Assembly: GCA_002007465.1 (NCBI GenBank)
Contig: LNAC01000110.1
Coordinates: forward strand, 1,039,448 to 1,103,447
Reading direction: 5' to 3'
Length of the DNA stretch: 64,000 bases
Source: Ailurus styani
Lineage: Eukaryota; Chordata; Mammalia; Carnivora; Ailuridae
Part shown: positions 47,971-59,773 of the stretch, one piece after another
Layout of the letters: each line of letters starts with the position of its first letter
Numbering within the stretch: position 1 is the stretch's first letter
The notes under the pieces: generated by a model
What the model was told of the DNA's origin: nothing
Database searches by the model: none
What the model saw: only the letters and a program-made list of their open reading frames with translations
Made by a program: the position numbers and the translations under genes

Positions 47971-47974
47971 GAGC

Positions 47975-48780
47975 CAGACCACTGAAGGTTAAATTTCTAA
48001 GATCTTGGTATCTATGGGAACCAGACTAGCTTGATGGGAGCATCAGGCCACAGGGGAGAGAATCCTAACGTCTGGGCTGGGATTAGGCAGGATATTACCT
48101 AAATATCTGTCTGGAATCTGTCTGGATATTATCTAAATAAATGTCTGGAGGCAGATATACATCAAGGGATACACTGGTCAGTCACTAAATGAGTGAGAAA
48201 GCAAAATGTCACCTAGAGTATTGAAACCAAATAAATCATCATAAAATTGTTGACCAGTGATAAAGCTAGAGGATGTCAGGAAGAGTTCAGAAAGCGGTAT
48301 GCACAACGAGCAGGGTCAGGGTGGCTCAAGACATAGGCTCTGGCCAACACAAGAATGCTGGGTACTGATCCAAAGGGCTAAGTAGGGCAGTAGGCCATAG
48401 GTTCTGCCTTGAACATGGATGTCAGATTTAAGTCATTTAAATATATGTACATGACATTGGTCATAGTTGAAATATTAAAGTGAAAAATCACAAAATAACA
48501 CTGCTGGAGATAGGTCAGAAGCAACTTCTATGATACAGTGCAGCAGAATCAGCAATAGTTCGAATCAGTCCCAGGATTTGATAATCTACTTCAACCTGGG
48601 AGCCAGTAGCTGGGCTAGCAACTCCATGGGTATCACTGGCAATCTGAAAATAAAATTTGTTCTCTGGGAAATCTGCCACATGGGCTGGTATCGAATTTTT
48701 AATTTAATAAGCAAACTCATTTCATCACCTAGCAATTCATAAACATATTAAGCAATAGAACACCAGGACCCATTAAGTTT
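47975..48780. other. Intronic stretch with no recognised feature
   Basis: Contains a small local duplication (AATCTGTCTGGATATTATCT region, 48100-48150) but no repeat family or exon. Confidence 0.4.
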
Positions 48781-48784
48781 TATT

Positions 48785-48925
48785 CAGTATCCATCCATCT
48801 AACATTTCATGACCCTCAAGCATCAGGCAGTGTGCTAGGCTGTGGATACAAAGAAAAATAAGACACCATCTCTTGTGGCTCTTTAAGAAACCTCCAGTCT
48901 ATTGGTAATAAAAGAAAGAATAAGC
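48785..48925 (-). mobile_element. L2 LINE 3' end fragment
   Basis: CATCAGGCAGTGTGCTAGGC, TGTGGATACAAAGAAAAATA, TCTTGTGGCTCTTTAAGAAA, CTCCAGTCTATTGGTAATAA is the reverse of the L2 3' terminus. Confidence 0.65.
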
Positions 48926-48929
48926 AAAG

Positions 48930-49352
48930 AGATACTTGTAATAGATGTTATGACTTTGGTGTACTCAAGATTTATTGGTTACGTAACTCATGGAAAGGCC
49001 AGGGAGTGGGTGGGGAGATGGTAGTGGTGGTGGAAATAGTTGCAAAAGAGATTCTGAAAAAGGATCAGAAGACAAAAGAGGGCAAGGGTGGGGATTGAGA
49101 TGAAAGGTTATGACATCTTAGAAAGAGGAAGTGGCTAATGCAAAGCCTTTAGGTACCAGGCAGAATGGTACTTTGGGGGAAAATTCTTAGTAGTTGCATA
49201 TGGCTGTCGTATTTTAGTTAGGTTTGAATTTTGCTCATTTCATGTAGATTTTATTTCTCTGGTATAATCTTTTTATTATGTTTTTTCCCCTCTCTGTGAT
49301 TTGAAGTTCAATCAAAAAAAAATTTTTTTTTACTCTTGCTTCACTTTCGTAA
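48930..49352. other. Intronic stretch with no recognised feature
   Basis: Contains a GGTGGT-type run (about 49019-49032). Nothing else seen. Confidence 0.4.
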
Positions 49353-49369
49353 GCACCAAATAGTGTTTA

Positions 49370-49586
49370 TTTTTTTTTATTTTTTATTTTTTAAAGATTT
49401 TATTTATTCATTTGACACAGAGAGAGAGATTACAAGTAGGCAGAGAGGCAGGCAGAGAGAGAGGAGAGAGGAGGAAGCAGGCTCCCCGCTGAGCAGAGAG
49501 CCCGATGCGGGCCTCGATCCCAGGACCCTGGGATCATGACCTGAGCCGAAGGCAGCGGCTTTAACCCACTGAGCCACCCAGGCGCC
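49370..49586 (-). mobile_element. CAN-SINE, very young mustelid-type copy
   Basis: Reverse full-length copy: TTTAAAGATTTTATTTATTC, ATTTGACACAGAGAGAG, GGAAGCAGGCTCCCCGCTGA, GATCCCAGGACCCTGGGATC, head complement GAGCCACCCAGGCGCC. A perfect 16-bp duplication CACCAAATAGTGTTTA is at 49354-49369 and 49587-49602. Nearly identical to the + copy at 12837. Confidence 0.95.
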
Positions 49587-49604
49587 CACCAAATAGTGTT
49601 TAAT

Positions 49605-50495
49605 ATAATGGATGCATGTAATAACTCCAGGAATAATATAAATAAAATTTCACCAAAATAGAAATATACATGTGAAACCAGTCATTAAGAAAGGGTAAGA
49701 GTGTTTATTTATTACTTCAAATTAACCCAAAGGAAAGCCGATGTAATTGAGGCAATGAAAGGACTATGGGTCTATCACTTTTCTTTGGGAATGTTTTCAA
49801 AGGACCAAAGCCTTTTTATATAACATAAATAGGAGTGTTCATCAGCATGTGCTCACGGGGAAGGAAAAAAGAAAACCTCAAACCAGTTTCCATTTCCTGA
49901 AGAATTTATTCGGAACTGAATTCTCAACATCTTGGTACTGTTTTATTGACAAATAAATTAAGGTACTTTATTTTACTTGCCAATATTCCCACATATACAT
50001 TGTTGGTTAGAGCTCACAGCTTCTGCTAAATAAATTACTTCCCTTCGGCTTTAGATCAAAAGCAACTTCAAAAGAAGGACATCTTTTCTCAAATTCAATT
50101 ACTGACTCTTGGGACTTATATGGAAAAGTTATGATTATGAAAAAGAAAAGATTGTCCACTTGCATCTGGAAATGTTTATAGCATTAATACAGATGGATTA
50201 TATAAGGTTTGGTTATAATATTTTCTTATGAGATAATTAATGAAAGATAAGTCCTAAGTCTCACTTTCGGAGTAGGCAGCTCTGTTTCCTTCCATGTCTC
50301 CTGACATTCTCCTGGATTTGTGGTGTTAATTACATTCCACTGACTTTCTCTTCCAAGACCCCAGGACTCTTAGCTGCTAAGGTCCACAAGTAAAATCAAT
50401 TAGATAAATGTGGCATTTCCACTATCTCATGAAATCCTTTTTAAACTCTTAGCGATAATATATATGGGATTCTGTAGTACAGTCCTGATTTCCAA
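49605..50495. other. Intronic stretch with no recognised feature
   Basis: About 0.9 kb AT-rich, nothing recognised. Confidence 0.4.
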
Positions 50496-50499
50496 TAGG

Positions 50500-50713
50500 T
50501 TTTTTTTTTAAGATTATATTTATATATTTGAGAGAGAGAGTGAGCGAGCCCAGGAGCATGAGTGGGAGAAGGTGGGGCAGAGGGAGAGGGACAAGCAGAC
50601 TCCCTGCTGAGCAGGGAAGCCAATGTGATGTGATGCGGGGGCAGTCCCAGAACCCCAGGATCACGACCTGAGCTGAAGGCAGATGCTTAATGGACTGAGC
50701 CACTGAGGCACTC
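50500..50713 (-). mobile_element. CAN-SINE, older copy
   Basis: Reverse: poly-T, AAGATTATATTTATATATTT, (GA)n, CTCCCTGCTGAGCAGGGAAG, AGGATCACGACCTGAGCTGA, GAGCCACTGAGGCACTCC. Flanks CTGATTTCCAATAG and CTGGTTTCAAATAG are a duplication with two mismatches. A local GATGT/GATGC doubling is at about 50624-50636. Confidence 0.92.
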
Positions 50714-50729
50714 CCTGGTTTCAAATAGT

Positions 50730-52030
50730 TTTGACTATGAATATAAATTTATATGCTGGATCTTATGTCAGTCACTATCTTGATTTTTAGTTCTAGTAAT
50801 AGGATTTCTGTAGATATGTGGGATATTAAAACTTTGGAATGAAAAGTATATTTTAAAAGAGTTCTCCTTTTAAAACTCCAGGTAATCTTTGAAAGACAGT
50901 AAAAGAAATTGATATATGGATTAACATTATATGTAACTTTAAATGAAAATGAATAGTATCTGGTTGTGGCATACCTGGCAAAAAAGAAAAGAAAAGCATA
51001 TTGAAAATTAACTACCTTTTATTGGAAATTTACTTAGCAACCTGGGATAAGACTGGACATTTTGGCACTCATCCAGAGTTGGAAAGACCTATTTACCCTG
51101 AAGTACCACCAAAAGTGTTTCTCTGGTGAGCTGGGATAAAGCAACTGGAAGGGACTCTTTGTCAAATAGGTTGTCAACCTCTTGGGATCAGCTCAGAGGA
51201 TGAGACTTTTACTTGAAGTCAAAATCCTCTTATACACATAGTTCAGTGTGATAAAAGGTTTATTACCCACTACCTTATCAATTTAGGAATATAAGAGTGA
51301 AGGTAATGTTAGGATTCTATACAACTGAGAAGGTTTTATCTTATTGACCTGAGTCTTGTAAGTGCTTTTTCTGCCTTCGAGGACTCATAATTTATAAGTC
51401 TTGCTTTTGTCCACTCACGAAACATACATGTACCTCTCCACCATCTGTCTTGTGTCCTTTAATTCCTTAGCCTCAGAAATTTCACCTTTTGTAATTATAA
51501 TTGATAAGTTTATAAGAATTCAAGATCAGTTTGTGACTAAGGGCTCTTCCTACTTTTGTTTGCCAAGTTGGAGTCAAAATCCCCTGGAATGGGAACAGAG
51601 CTCTTTCCTTATTCACTATCCCTAGTGAATAAGGATAATGAAAAAAATGGGCCCTTGGACCATGCCTAGGCCATCTTTGCGGAGCAGATGTTCTAACAGT
51701 GGGCCTAGGTCTAGATGACAGCTTGGCAGGGCAAGACTTCCAGGTCTTAGTGGAAAAAGCAGAACAACATTCTCAGCTTTAATTTTTGGGATTAAGGAAA
51801 GCATCTATAGAAGAGCAAGAATGTTTTCAGATCTTACAGGCACCAATTATTATGCCAACTTCTCCTGGATTCAATTGCATATTAAACAAATCAGGAATTA
51901 TGTTGTTCCTCTTACATTCCCTCTTGATTTCTTCTTAGTTACATGGTTTTTGTCCAACATCAAATTGTGGCTTTATTTGATTGAGAAGTGTAGAAGCATA
52001 GTAGGATAATCTGGTCCAAGGCTGTGTATC
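50730..52030. other. Intronic stretch with no recognised feature
   Basis: About 1.3 kb without an identifiable repeat or exon. Confidence 0.4.
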
Positions 52031-52048
52031 TTTAAAAACAAATATTCT

Positions 52049-52195
52049 GGGTGCCTGGGTGGCTCGGTGGGTTAAGCCTCTGCCTTCTGCTCAAATCATG
52101 GTCTCAGGGTCCTGGGATCGAGCCCCGCATCGGCTCTCTGCTCAGCGGGGAGCCTGCTTCCCCCTCTCTCTCTGCCTGCCTCTCTGCCTACTTGT

Positions 52196-52229
<34 letters not shown>

Positions 52230-52252
52230 AAGTAAATAAATAAAAAATAATC
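52049..52252 (+). mobile_element. CAN-SINE, young, long (CT)n
   Basis: GGGTGCCTGGGTGGCTCGGT, GGTTAAGCCTCTGCC, (CT)n at about 52198-52226, AAGTAAATAAATAAAAAATA tail. Near-perfect 18-bp duplication TTTAAAAACAAATATTCT at 52031-52048 and 52253-52270. Confidence 0.95.
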
Positions 52253-52274
52253 TTTAAAAACAAATATTCTTATA

Positions 52275-52945
52275 GACTACCACAGTGCACCTAGGGGTAT
52301 GTATCTAATATATGTACAAGAGTATATATCTAACACTATCCTACTACCAGAAATAAATCCTGTGCCTTCAAACAAAAGGTCCCCCACTTGTCCAGTGGAA
52401 TCTTGTTCTGTGCATCCTTTCTCAATTTGATGAGCTCAAGCCCCCCAAAAGTATCCACTCATTCCTCCAAATTTATTCATATGACCAATGTAGCTATTCT
52501 CTACTTCAGCCTCCTATCAGGGAACATTGAGTCATTAAATGAAATCACACTGAGGTTTCTGGGGAATGCAGGAGAGAACAGCATGCACTTTTTCTACTTG
52601 GGCATCAGGATGTTTGTACCAGGAAAAGCTACACTGGTGTTCCAGCTGGGCAACTGTTTGCAACTCCACATTCTGTGGTTCATCTTATGTTGACAAATGT
52701 CTGTCTGCTGATACTTGACAAAGGTGTGTTCGACTGTTTCTCTGCAAGTTGCCTGCCTTCTCAGCTCTAATCCGAGTTGTTTAACAGCATTGCCAAATAG
52801 CACATGTTCTTCTGGTGATCATAGCAGTCTCCACGGTTAAGTAGGAAACCTCTGAAACGGATCGAGCTCTAATTCCCATGTGCCCGGTTTGACATTAGCT
52901 GGTGCTTGAACTTTTATCCAACTTCTCTGTGTCTAGAAGCCAGGA
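52275..52945. other. Intronic stretch with no recognised feature
   Basis: A 101-codon open frame at 52388-52693 has no recognised domain. Nothing else seen. Confidence 0.4.
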
Positions 52946-52950
52946 GACTT

Positions 52951-52964
52951 TAAAAAAAAAAAAA

Positions 52965-52996
<32 letters not shown>

Positions 52997-52999
52997 AAA
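52951..52999. repeat. Poly-A then (GAAA)n microsatellite
   Basis: About fourteen A followed by about eight GAAA units. A pure purine strand, likely to be length-variable. Confidence 0.95.
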
Positions 53000-55124
53000 T
53001 TCCTAAGGGATGGACAGAAGGAAGGGACACCATTTCCTGATAATAGTGTAATTCCAAAATTAGTCTTACAAACAAAGGAGGGAGGAGACCTTGAGATCAT
53101 TGAATTCCCACAGCTGGTATAGCTAGCAAAGGTCCAAAGTTTGGACCCCTACCAAAAATCTCAGAATGGATCTTCTTACCCTTTGTTAATTATAAAATAA
53201 ATAGATTTCCAGGCCTTTTGTAAAGGAAGGGGCTAAATATGCAGTTTGAAATCGAAAGTAGATAAATTTTGTATTTTCCTGACAAGATACAACGGATCTT
53301 CAATTCATGGGTATCTTCTCTAAGTTTATAAGGTTAAACTAAAATAGATTAAAGAAGATAGTGAGAGGTATTTTTTGTCTTCTGTCCAGAAAGCTTTCCT
53401 ATTTTATTTTTTTCTGATAACATTTCCCAGCCCTTGACCTCTGGCAAATGACCCAGTTATGGTCTATGATAACATCCCATGGCCGTGGCCACAGCAATTG
53501 ATCTGTGGGTTAGAATTTGATACAAATAGGGTCAATCAGATGCCTTCTGTGAGATCCTGAATAAATGCTATGAGAAAGAAGTTCTGTTCCCTGGAGTTGG
53601 GTATAAATTAAAGTTCTTTGGTTGCAAGTATTATAAGCCAATGCTGACAACTTAAAAAAAAAAAAGAGTTAATTAGAAAGTAAGATAGCTAGTCCCTTCG
53701 GTCAAGGGGGAAGGGACATTGTGATGAACGATCCCACAGGACTTCAGAGAATGGGAGAGGAACACAGGAAATCAAGTTTCTGCTACAGAAGAAAGAGGGA
53801 AGTGGTTTTGAGCAGGCAGAAGCGGATGTTCACTGTAGACCAGGACAGCCAGGCCGTCATTCCTGATCTGTGTCTACAGTCATTCAAGTGGAGCCGGTAG
53901 CAAAGAGGAGCCAAATGAGCCATCCAGGAGCCCTGTGTCTCTGCCTTCTTCCTTCTTTTCTGCTTAAACTAATTTCATTTTGGTTTTTGTCACTGGCAAC
54001 CCACAAAGTCCTGAGCAACACCTAGTTTTACATGAGTGATTTTTCAGGCCTAGAAGTTTCCAGAATGTCCTTTTAAAAATTAGAATTGCCCTAAATTTGC
54101 ACATAGTAAATAAGTTACATTTCTTGGGATCTTCATGAAATCTCTGCAGGGATTCCTGGAGCAGTTGCTTATCCTTGAAGGAAACTTCTGAAATCAGACT
54201 TTGGCTGTGGGGTTCCATTTTAGGAAGCTGCTCTATTTCAGAAAGACTTCTGTGGACTAAAGAAGAGACAACTGACAGGAAATCTCTGAATGAGACCTAG
54301 AGATTATAAAGATAAATAAAAACTGTTTCTATGAGGTAAATATTGAAACCCCTCAGGAACTTCTTATACTTAGCATATCTTGAAGTTAACACTCCTACGC
54401 TCTCTCATTTGTCCCTGTTGTTAATTACTGACGTTTGTTGGTCTACAATGATATCCCACCTTGCAATAGCTTCTGTTTTTGAGGATTCAGTAAGAAATGC
54501 TTAAAAGAAAACCCTTTTCTGCAGATGTTGGGATAATAAAGTGTATGTCCGAGGGGGGAAATCTCTACTTTTTTGTTTTCCTAATTTCTCGTCACCTTCT
54601 GTCCAAGAGAGTCACACCTTTGGCAGTGCTAGGGAAGTACAGAGGGTTTACGCTTTGACCAACCGTCAGACTGAAGCCCATATAGCCTCATGAAATGGGT
54701 GGTGAACAGTACGTTTTGACAAGGTCCCAGCATTTGAAACAGTGAGATCCTAGGGCCTGCCTTGATACTTTCTTTGAAAACTCTAGTAAGATAAATATCT
54801 GTGTTCCGTGGTGAAAGAAGGGTTGTATGTAGAACTGTTGATTAAGTACTTGGTTCTTAGTCTGAGGAAGAACAGCCTTTCAAAGAGCTAGGCTGAGAGA
54901 AAGTCAAAAGCACAGGGTGGCATTGTTGAAAATACTTAGGCACAAATGGACAACTACACAAGATTGGCCTTAGTCTAGTAAACAGGAATATGACCTCCCT
55001 CTGAATGCCCGGAACTCTACCAAGTCAAGATTTGATGTGGGCCCAAAGCACTCTCATTAAAATACACTTAAACTTGACAGGGTGTTAGTCATTACATCCT
55101 AGTGAGGATTGTTTTTGCCCCCAT
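53000..55124. other. Intronic stretch with no confident feature
   Basis: 53620-53920 has words of an old unnamed repeat (TTTGGTTGCAAGTATTATAA, AGTTAATTAGAAAG) also hinted at near 14705 and 17520. Nothing firmer is seen. Confidence 0.35.
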
Positions 55125-55270
55125 TGAGATAAAGTTCACATAACATAAAATACACCATGTGTACAATTCATTCATTTTTCTATATTAACAATGTTGTGCA
55201 ACCACTATCACTGTTTAATTCCAGAATGTTCTTATCACCCTCAAATCCCAGGGTTTTTTTTTTTTTTTAA
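55125..55270 (-). mobile_element. L1M-type fragment
   Basis: ATTGAGATAAAGTTCACATA, ACATAAAATACACCATGTGT, GTTGTGCAACCACTATCACT, AATTCCAGAATGTTCTTATC is a common old-L1 phrase. A T-run follows at 55255-55269. Orientation is uncertain. Confidence 0.55.
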
Positions 55271-55274
55271 CACC

Positions 55275-58200
55275 TAGTTACAATAGGAGCTTTGATCCTG
55301 GGGAAATTTGTAGGAAGAGAGAGAATAAGAGGGATGGGTCCCTGGGGTGGACGTCCTGATAAAAGATACTCTTGAAAATACTGATCACAGTTGGCTCTGG
55401 GATGTTGACAAAGAGATAAATCTCCTGATTTTTTTTCTTTAACAATATAGAACAGCAATGGTCTAATTCTTAAAATCAATAGTGTTTAAAAACCATCTTG
55501 AGCCCCTGAAAATCACTGACATGTCAGTCCTTGTCCATGCCTCCCTGAAAAGAATGGCTGGCTCTGTCCAGACACTGGGACCTGGATAAGCTTGCCTGGG
55601 ATGTACCTACACTAACTGGGAGCAGCTTCTTAACAGGAGTAAAACCAAGAGATGACTTAGTGCTGATGTGCTCATGTGGCTGTTACCAGGGCAGTGGGAA
55701 CTTGCATGTGGGGGCTAGCTACCTTACTTGGTATAATAGCGATGCATTTTAGGAGAAAAGAATTGAAAGGAAAAAAATCCAGAAGAGTGCATCATACACT
55801 GGCTTGAAGTCTATGAACCGGTCCCTGATGTTCTGGTCAAAGATAGGAACTTTCATCACAGCAAGTGTCCTAAGGCTCATATATCCAACAAGACTTAGTC
55901 ATGAACATCTTTTGCAAAGTAGCTTTGTCTTCTTAAGCCAAAAGAAGCAAAGATACTTCTTGAAATTTAACTTAAGCTTCCTGCATACTAACGTTTACCA
56001 AAAGGTGACCCTGAAGGGGTACAATAGACATTTCACTGAATTATGCTAGTAAATAAAGCTGTAAGCACTTCAGGTACAGGTTGTGGAAATGACGGAAGGA
56101 ATCTGCCTTGGGCTGTGATTATTTGCACAAACCAAAATCAACAAACAACACTCAGACTGTAAGTAAGTTTCCTGCTGTGCCAGTTTTATAATAAAGGTGT
56201 TTTTCATTTCAGTTGAACTTTCCATTGACTTAAATCGTTTATTTCCTTGGAGGTAATTTAAGTACATAGCCAATGAAGAAGTTTACTGTGTTTATATAAA
56301 AAGAAAACGTTTGGTAGCTCACTGCTTCCGCAAAATGTGAATATGCTTAAAGGTATTCCTAATATTCTGGAACATTCCTGTGATTAGAAGAGCTGAATGG
56401 CAACCTAATATATATATAGACTGACTTAGAATATGAATCAAACAAGGGGAAAATGCACATTTGGGTAAAAAATTTTCTAATTTATTTGGAAATATCTTAA
56501 TCTGCTTGTTAGAACTATAGGCATCAATCTGTAACTGAACAGAGAAGTAGCTTTATGTTAATCCAAGTAACATGTCGCTTAGAATAAAAACTTTTTTTCC
56601 CTCTTGCAATTTCAATTGTTACAATAAGGCAGGCCTTCAGAGTAGGCAACCATGATGTCACTTGATGGAGGCTGGAAGGGGATTTCTTTCCCAAAGTGGT
56701 TCACTCTCCATTTTTATGGGGTCTGAAATTATATCATTGAACATTTATTCTTGGATCACGAAGGTCTTTTGTTCATCAAGAAGAATCTATTTAAAAAGTA
56801 CAAATACTCATGGATGGGTGACTCTAAGCATTACATTATATTTTAACTTGACCACTAGTTGAGAGTGTTGGTTTTGTCCCTCATTCTTTCTTTCTAGTAA
56901 TGGGTTATCTCTTCCTTTAAGTAAGTACTTCTCTCTGAATCCAGCCCTGTGCTGTTGGGGGAAGCTGCCAATCAGAACATTCTTCTTTTCCACCCTGAAT
57001 TCCCTCTACCCCGCCACCCAGTGGCAGGTGCGTGATTTAAGCTTGCCCAACCATAGTTCCCTACCCCTGGCCACAGACTGGTTCATGTCCCCGCATGGGA
57101 TCCCAAGCTGGGACAGAGTGCATTATTATACTTTTTCTAACATGAGTTGGTGGAAAAATGCTTTCTTTTCTCTCTGGAAGAAAGATGAGAACAGCCAATA
57201 GTTGCTTATGGCTATGTTTCCAGTCTCTTCTGATATCCCACTTGAGAGAATTAAGTCTCAATGAAGAGAGACGCAGAGAGGAGAGATGCAGAGTATACTG
57301 ATGGTATCTGAGACTCTATCTATTGGACTAAATATGGCTAATGACATGCCCTTTCTTAGTTTGTTCACACTTGTGACAATAAATTTCCCTTTCTCCTTAA
57401 GCTATAACTTAGCTATGACTGGGACATCTGTCATTTGCAACCAGAGGTCTGAGAACTGAAAACAAACATTTTATAAAAGGACACAAGATGACTAGGGGAA
57501 GGGTGTTGTTCTGGTCTAGGAATGTGTGTGGGAGGTGGGTCAATCCGAATTGTTGTGTGGCTAAATGGAGGTCATTGTGTGTTAAAGTTACCAACATCTC
57601 TGCAGACTTTACTTTCATGTGTATTGAGAGGTAGGACAAGGTGACCAAAGTCTCTGAGAATGAAAGCTAATATGACTCGGGGGCCAAAAGTGCTTTGACA
57701 TTCTCGGGCTATTGAATTCAGGTTGAGGGGCATGGGAGCAATGGGAGAGCAATAAAGTGCAGATATTTTATTTAAGTCAGTCCACCGACTCAGTTTTTCC
57801 ACCAAATAAAAGAAGCAATATATAGGTCCAAAAGGAATCACTGTTTTCATCCATATTTGACCTGGGAATACCTGTCTTTATTTAAATTTATATCTGTTCA
57901 TAATACATTAGGGTTTTGTATTTTTTTTCCCTGTACTGGTAGCTTTTTTTTTTTTAAAACAGCAATACAGAGAGAAAATGGACAAAGGTGGGATTTCATG
58001 TTTTCTAGCCCCCCCAAGCATTAGAGTCCTTGTATCTCAGTGTTATTTTGATTTTGACCTACTAAAATATCAAAGACACAAAATTGTTATTAGACAGCAA
58101 ATGATATTTTTGTCAACAATGAGAATTATATACCTTGTAATAAGATCTTTTTTCACTAGATTCAAAATACAATTGGGAAGTTGAAAGCTTCTCTCGGGTG

Positions 58201-58845
58201 AACTGGAGAACTTTCTCCAATGTGATGTACAATCATTATCGGCCTCTTTTGACGCAATATTAACTTGAACTCTGGCTATGATGCCCTAGAATAAAGACCT
58301 TTAAATGGATAATATCCTTGAATGGATTTTATTCTCTAAGTTTTCATGGTGGTAAAAGCAAATTCATAAGCTATCATTACGTTCTGCGGAAAGAGAAAAA
58401 CAAATTGATCTTTAGCACGTGTTTCGAGATGACTGTGCTGCATACCATTTCAACCCTGGGAAAGTGCTATTCAGAAGAGAAAATTAAAACCAAACTCATC
58501 TTAAAGGGTTACCACGTGGCCAGGATGCCGGACGTGTCTCCCCTTCCGAAGCCACTGCATCGCCTACTTCCTTCTCCTCCATTTATTTCCACGGTCCTCC
58601 TCTTTTTCCAGGATTATTTATGAGCAATGAAGAAAGCCCGAGTAAGAAGAATGGCATGTTTCTGGCTTCACAAGACTGGCACACGCAAGAGGAAGACATT
58701 CATCCGGGGGACCACGGTTTTCCAAGAGATTGACCAGGCGGGAGAGCGTGGCTGCTGAGCAGAGAGGAAGAGCCCTGTGCGTCGGGGGTGCGCAGGCGCA
58801 GTGGGGAGGATAAGTGGCTGGCTGGAGGCTCCCTGCCCGGGTGTT
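55275..58845. other. 3.6 kb intronic stretch, no confident feature
   Basis: No SINE or L1 is recognised. 57000-57290 has faint words of an old LTR-like repeat. GC and CpG rise from about 58500 on (for example GTGCGTCGGGGGTGCGCAGG at about 58776-58795), below a clear CpG island by eye. Confidence 0.4.
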
Positions 58846-58849
58846 GCTC

Positions 58850-59001
58850 ACACTTGTCTAACCTGGGGCAAAGTATTCAACATCCTTAAGCCTGCGCTTA
58901 TTTCTCAGGAATCCATAAATGGACTTACTTCAGAGGTTATTCTGAGAATTAAATACGTGTGAAGTGCTTAGCCAAACGCCTGGCACGTAGTATTAAATGT
59001 C
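58850..59001 (+). mobile_element. MIR SINE
   Basis: AACCTGGGGCAAAGTATTCA, ACATCCTTAAGCC, GAGAATTAAATACGTGTGAA, GTGCTTAGCCAAACGCCTGG, CACGTAGTATTAAATG follows MIR from core to 3' end. Confidence 0.8.
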
Positions 59002-59004
59002 AAG

Positions 59005-59490
59005 TCGCATCATTCCTGGTGGACCATCGGAGGGGTTCTCCTCCCCCAGTTAGAGAAGACGTGTTCAAAGCTCCAAACCACAGTGGCCGTTACAGGTTTT
59101 CGGAACCACCCAGATTTCATCCTCACCCAGCCTTCCTGGCGTGTTTCCGGCTCACTCATTCACAGGTCGTTCCAACGCTCACTTCTCAACTTCCCTGTGC
59201 CTGCCCCAGCATACAAGCCTGTCTGCACTTGAAGACAAGCTCCTCTCTTCGCTCCGCTCCAGAGCTCCATCACTCAGGTCTTCCTTAGACGCTCCCCTTG
59301 CCTCACTGCTGCCCAGCTCATGCAGAGACCCTTCTCAGATCTATTTAGTCCAGCTCTTCAGCTTCACAGACTTTTCCTCTAAGGAACCCCTTATTCATTC
59401 CCTACATCATGGACAGTGAACGTGAACTTAGCTGGGAGTCAGTAATTTGTGTCATGTCTGCTGTTCCTGGTGGGAATGGAGGTCAGGCCA
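59005..59490. other. Intronic stretch near the exon, no recognised feature
   Basis: C- and T-rich on the plus strand, with open frames at 58959-59288 and 59141-59419 that have no recognised family. Downstream of the 59641 donor in the gene's direction. Confidence 0.4.
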
Positions 59491-59497
59491 GGCCAGG

Positions 59498-59545
59498 CCA
59501 GCATGCTGCTGGGCCAGGATGCTGCCGGGCCAGGATGCTGCCCGG
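59498..59545. repeat. 16-bp minisatellite, three units
   Basis: Three tandem units of CCAG[C/G]ATGCTGC[T/C/C][G/G/C]GG at 59498-59513, 59514-59529 and 59530-59545, preceded by a GGCCA triplet run from about 59484. It lies about 95 bp inside the intron from the donor. Confidence 0.85.
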
Positions 59546-59640
59546 AGCTGTGGCCCTGCTTTTTGTTCCGTGGCCAATAAAACCATAAACCTCAAGGAGG
59601 CCCGAGGGCCAGTGTGCAACTGTCACGTGGTAATACTGAC

Positions 59641-59773
59641 CTCTAGGGGCTGGCTTCCCTTCACATAGAGTCCTTATCTTCTCATTGAGCTCCAGGACTG
59701 TAATGGCGGCCTCTTGCTTAGCTGTTGCCAAATCAGTTTGCAGCTTTTTCATTTTCCTTTTGTGCTTTAGTTT
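59641..59773 (-). CDS. CCDC192: Internal coding exon of the same coiled-coil gene, candidate CCDC192
   Basis: A 133-bp exon lies between an acceptor (TTATTTTTTCAAG just before 59773 on the minus strand) and a donor (AGAG|GTCAGT, with the GT at 59639-59640). In phase 0 it codes for 44 complete residues plus one base: a basic start (KLKHKRKMKKLQ), a coiled-coil-like middle (AKQEAAITVLELNEKIRTL) and a GKPAPR end. The last base G joins AA of the exon at 247 to make GAA (Glu), so the frame runs across the junction without a stop. An alternative acceptor 9 bp further in (AAAG|CACAAAAG) would also keep the frame. The following intron is about 59.4 kb. Function is not readable beyond a coiled-coil, probably scaffold-type, protein. 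CCDC192 is a guess from memory, not from an alignment. Confidence 0.7.

Larger units (their letters stand above)
248..59640 (-). other. Giant intron between the two coding exons
   Basis: The interval is bounded on the minus strand by a GT donor (59639-59640, GTCAGT) and an AG acceptor (248-249, with a pyrimidine-rich run upstream on the minus strand at about 250-290). The flanking exons agree in phase. I see no third exon inside with good splice signals and coding character, though a small or alternative exon could be missed by eye. The content is almost entirely interspersed repeats and unassigned AT-rich sequence, listed separately. Confidence 0.65.

Noticed and set aside
59447..59752. Open frames on both strands around the exon as separate small genes
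   Set aside because: The minus frame is the exon read through its donor into the intron; the plus frame is its antisense shadow and the minisatellite.
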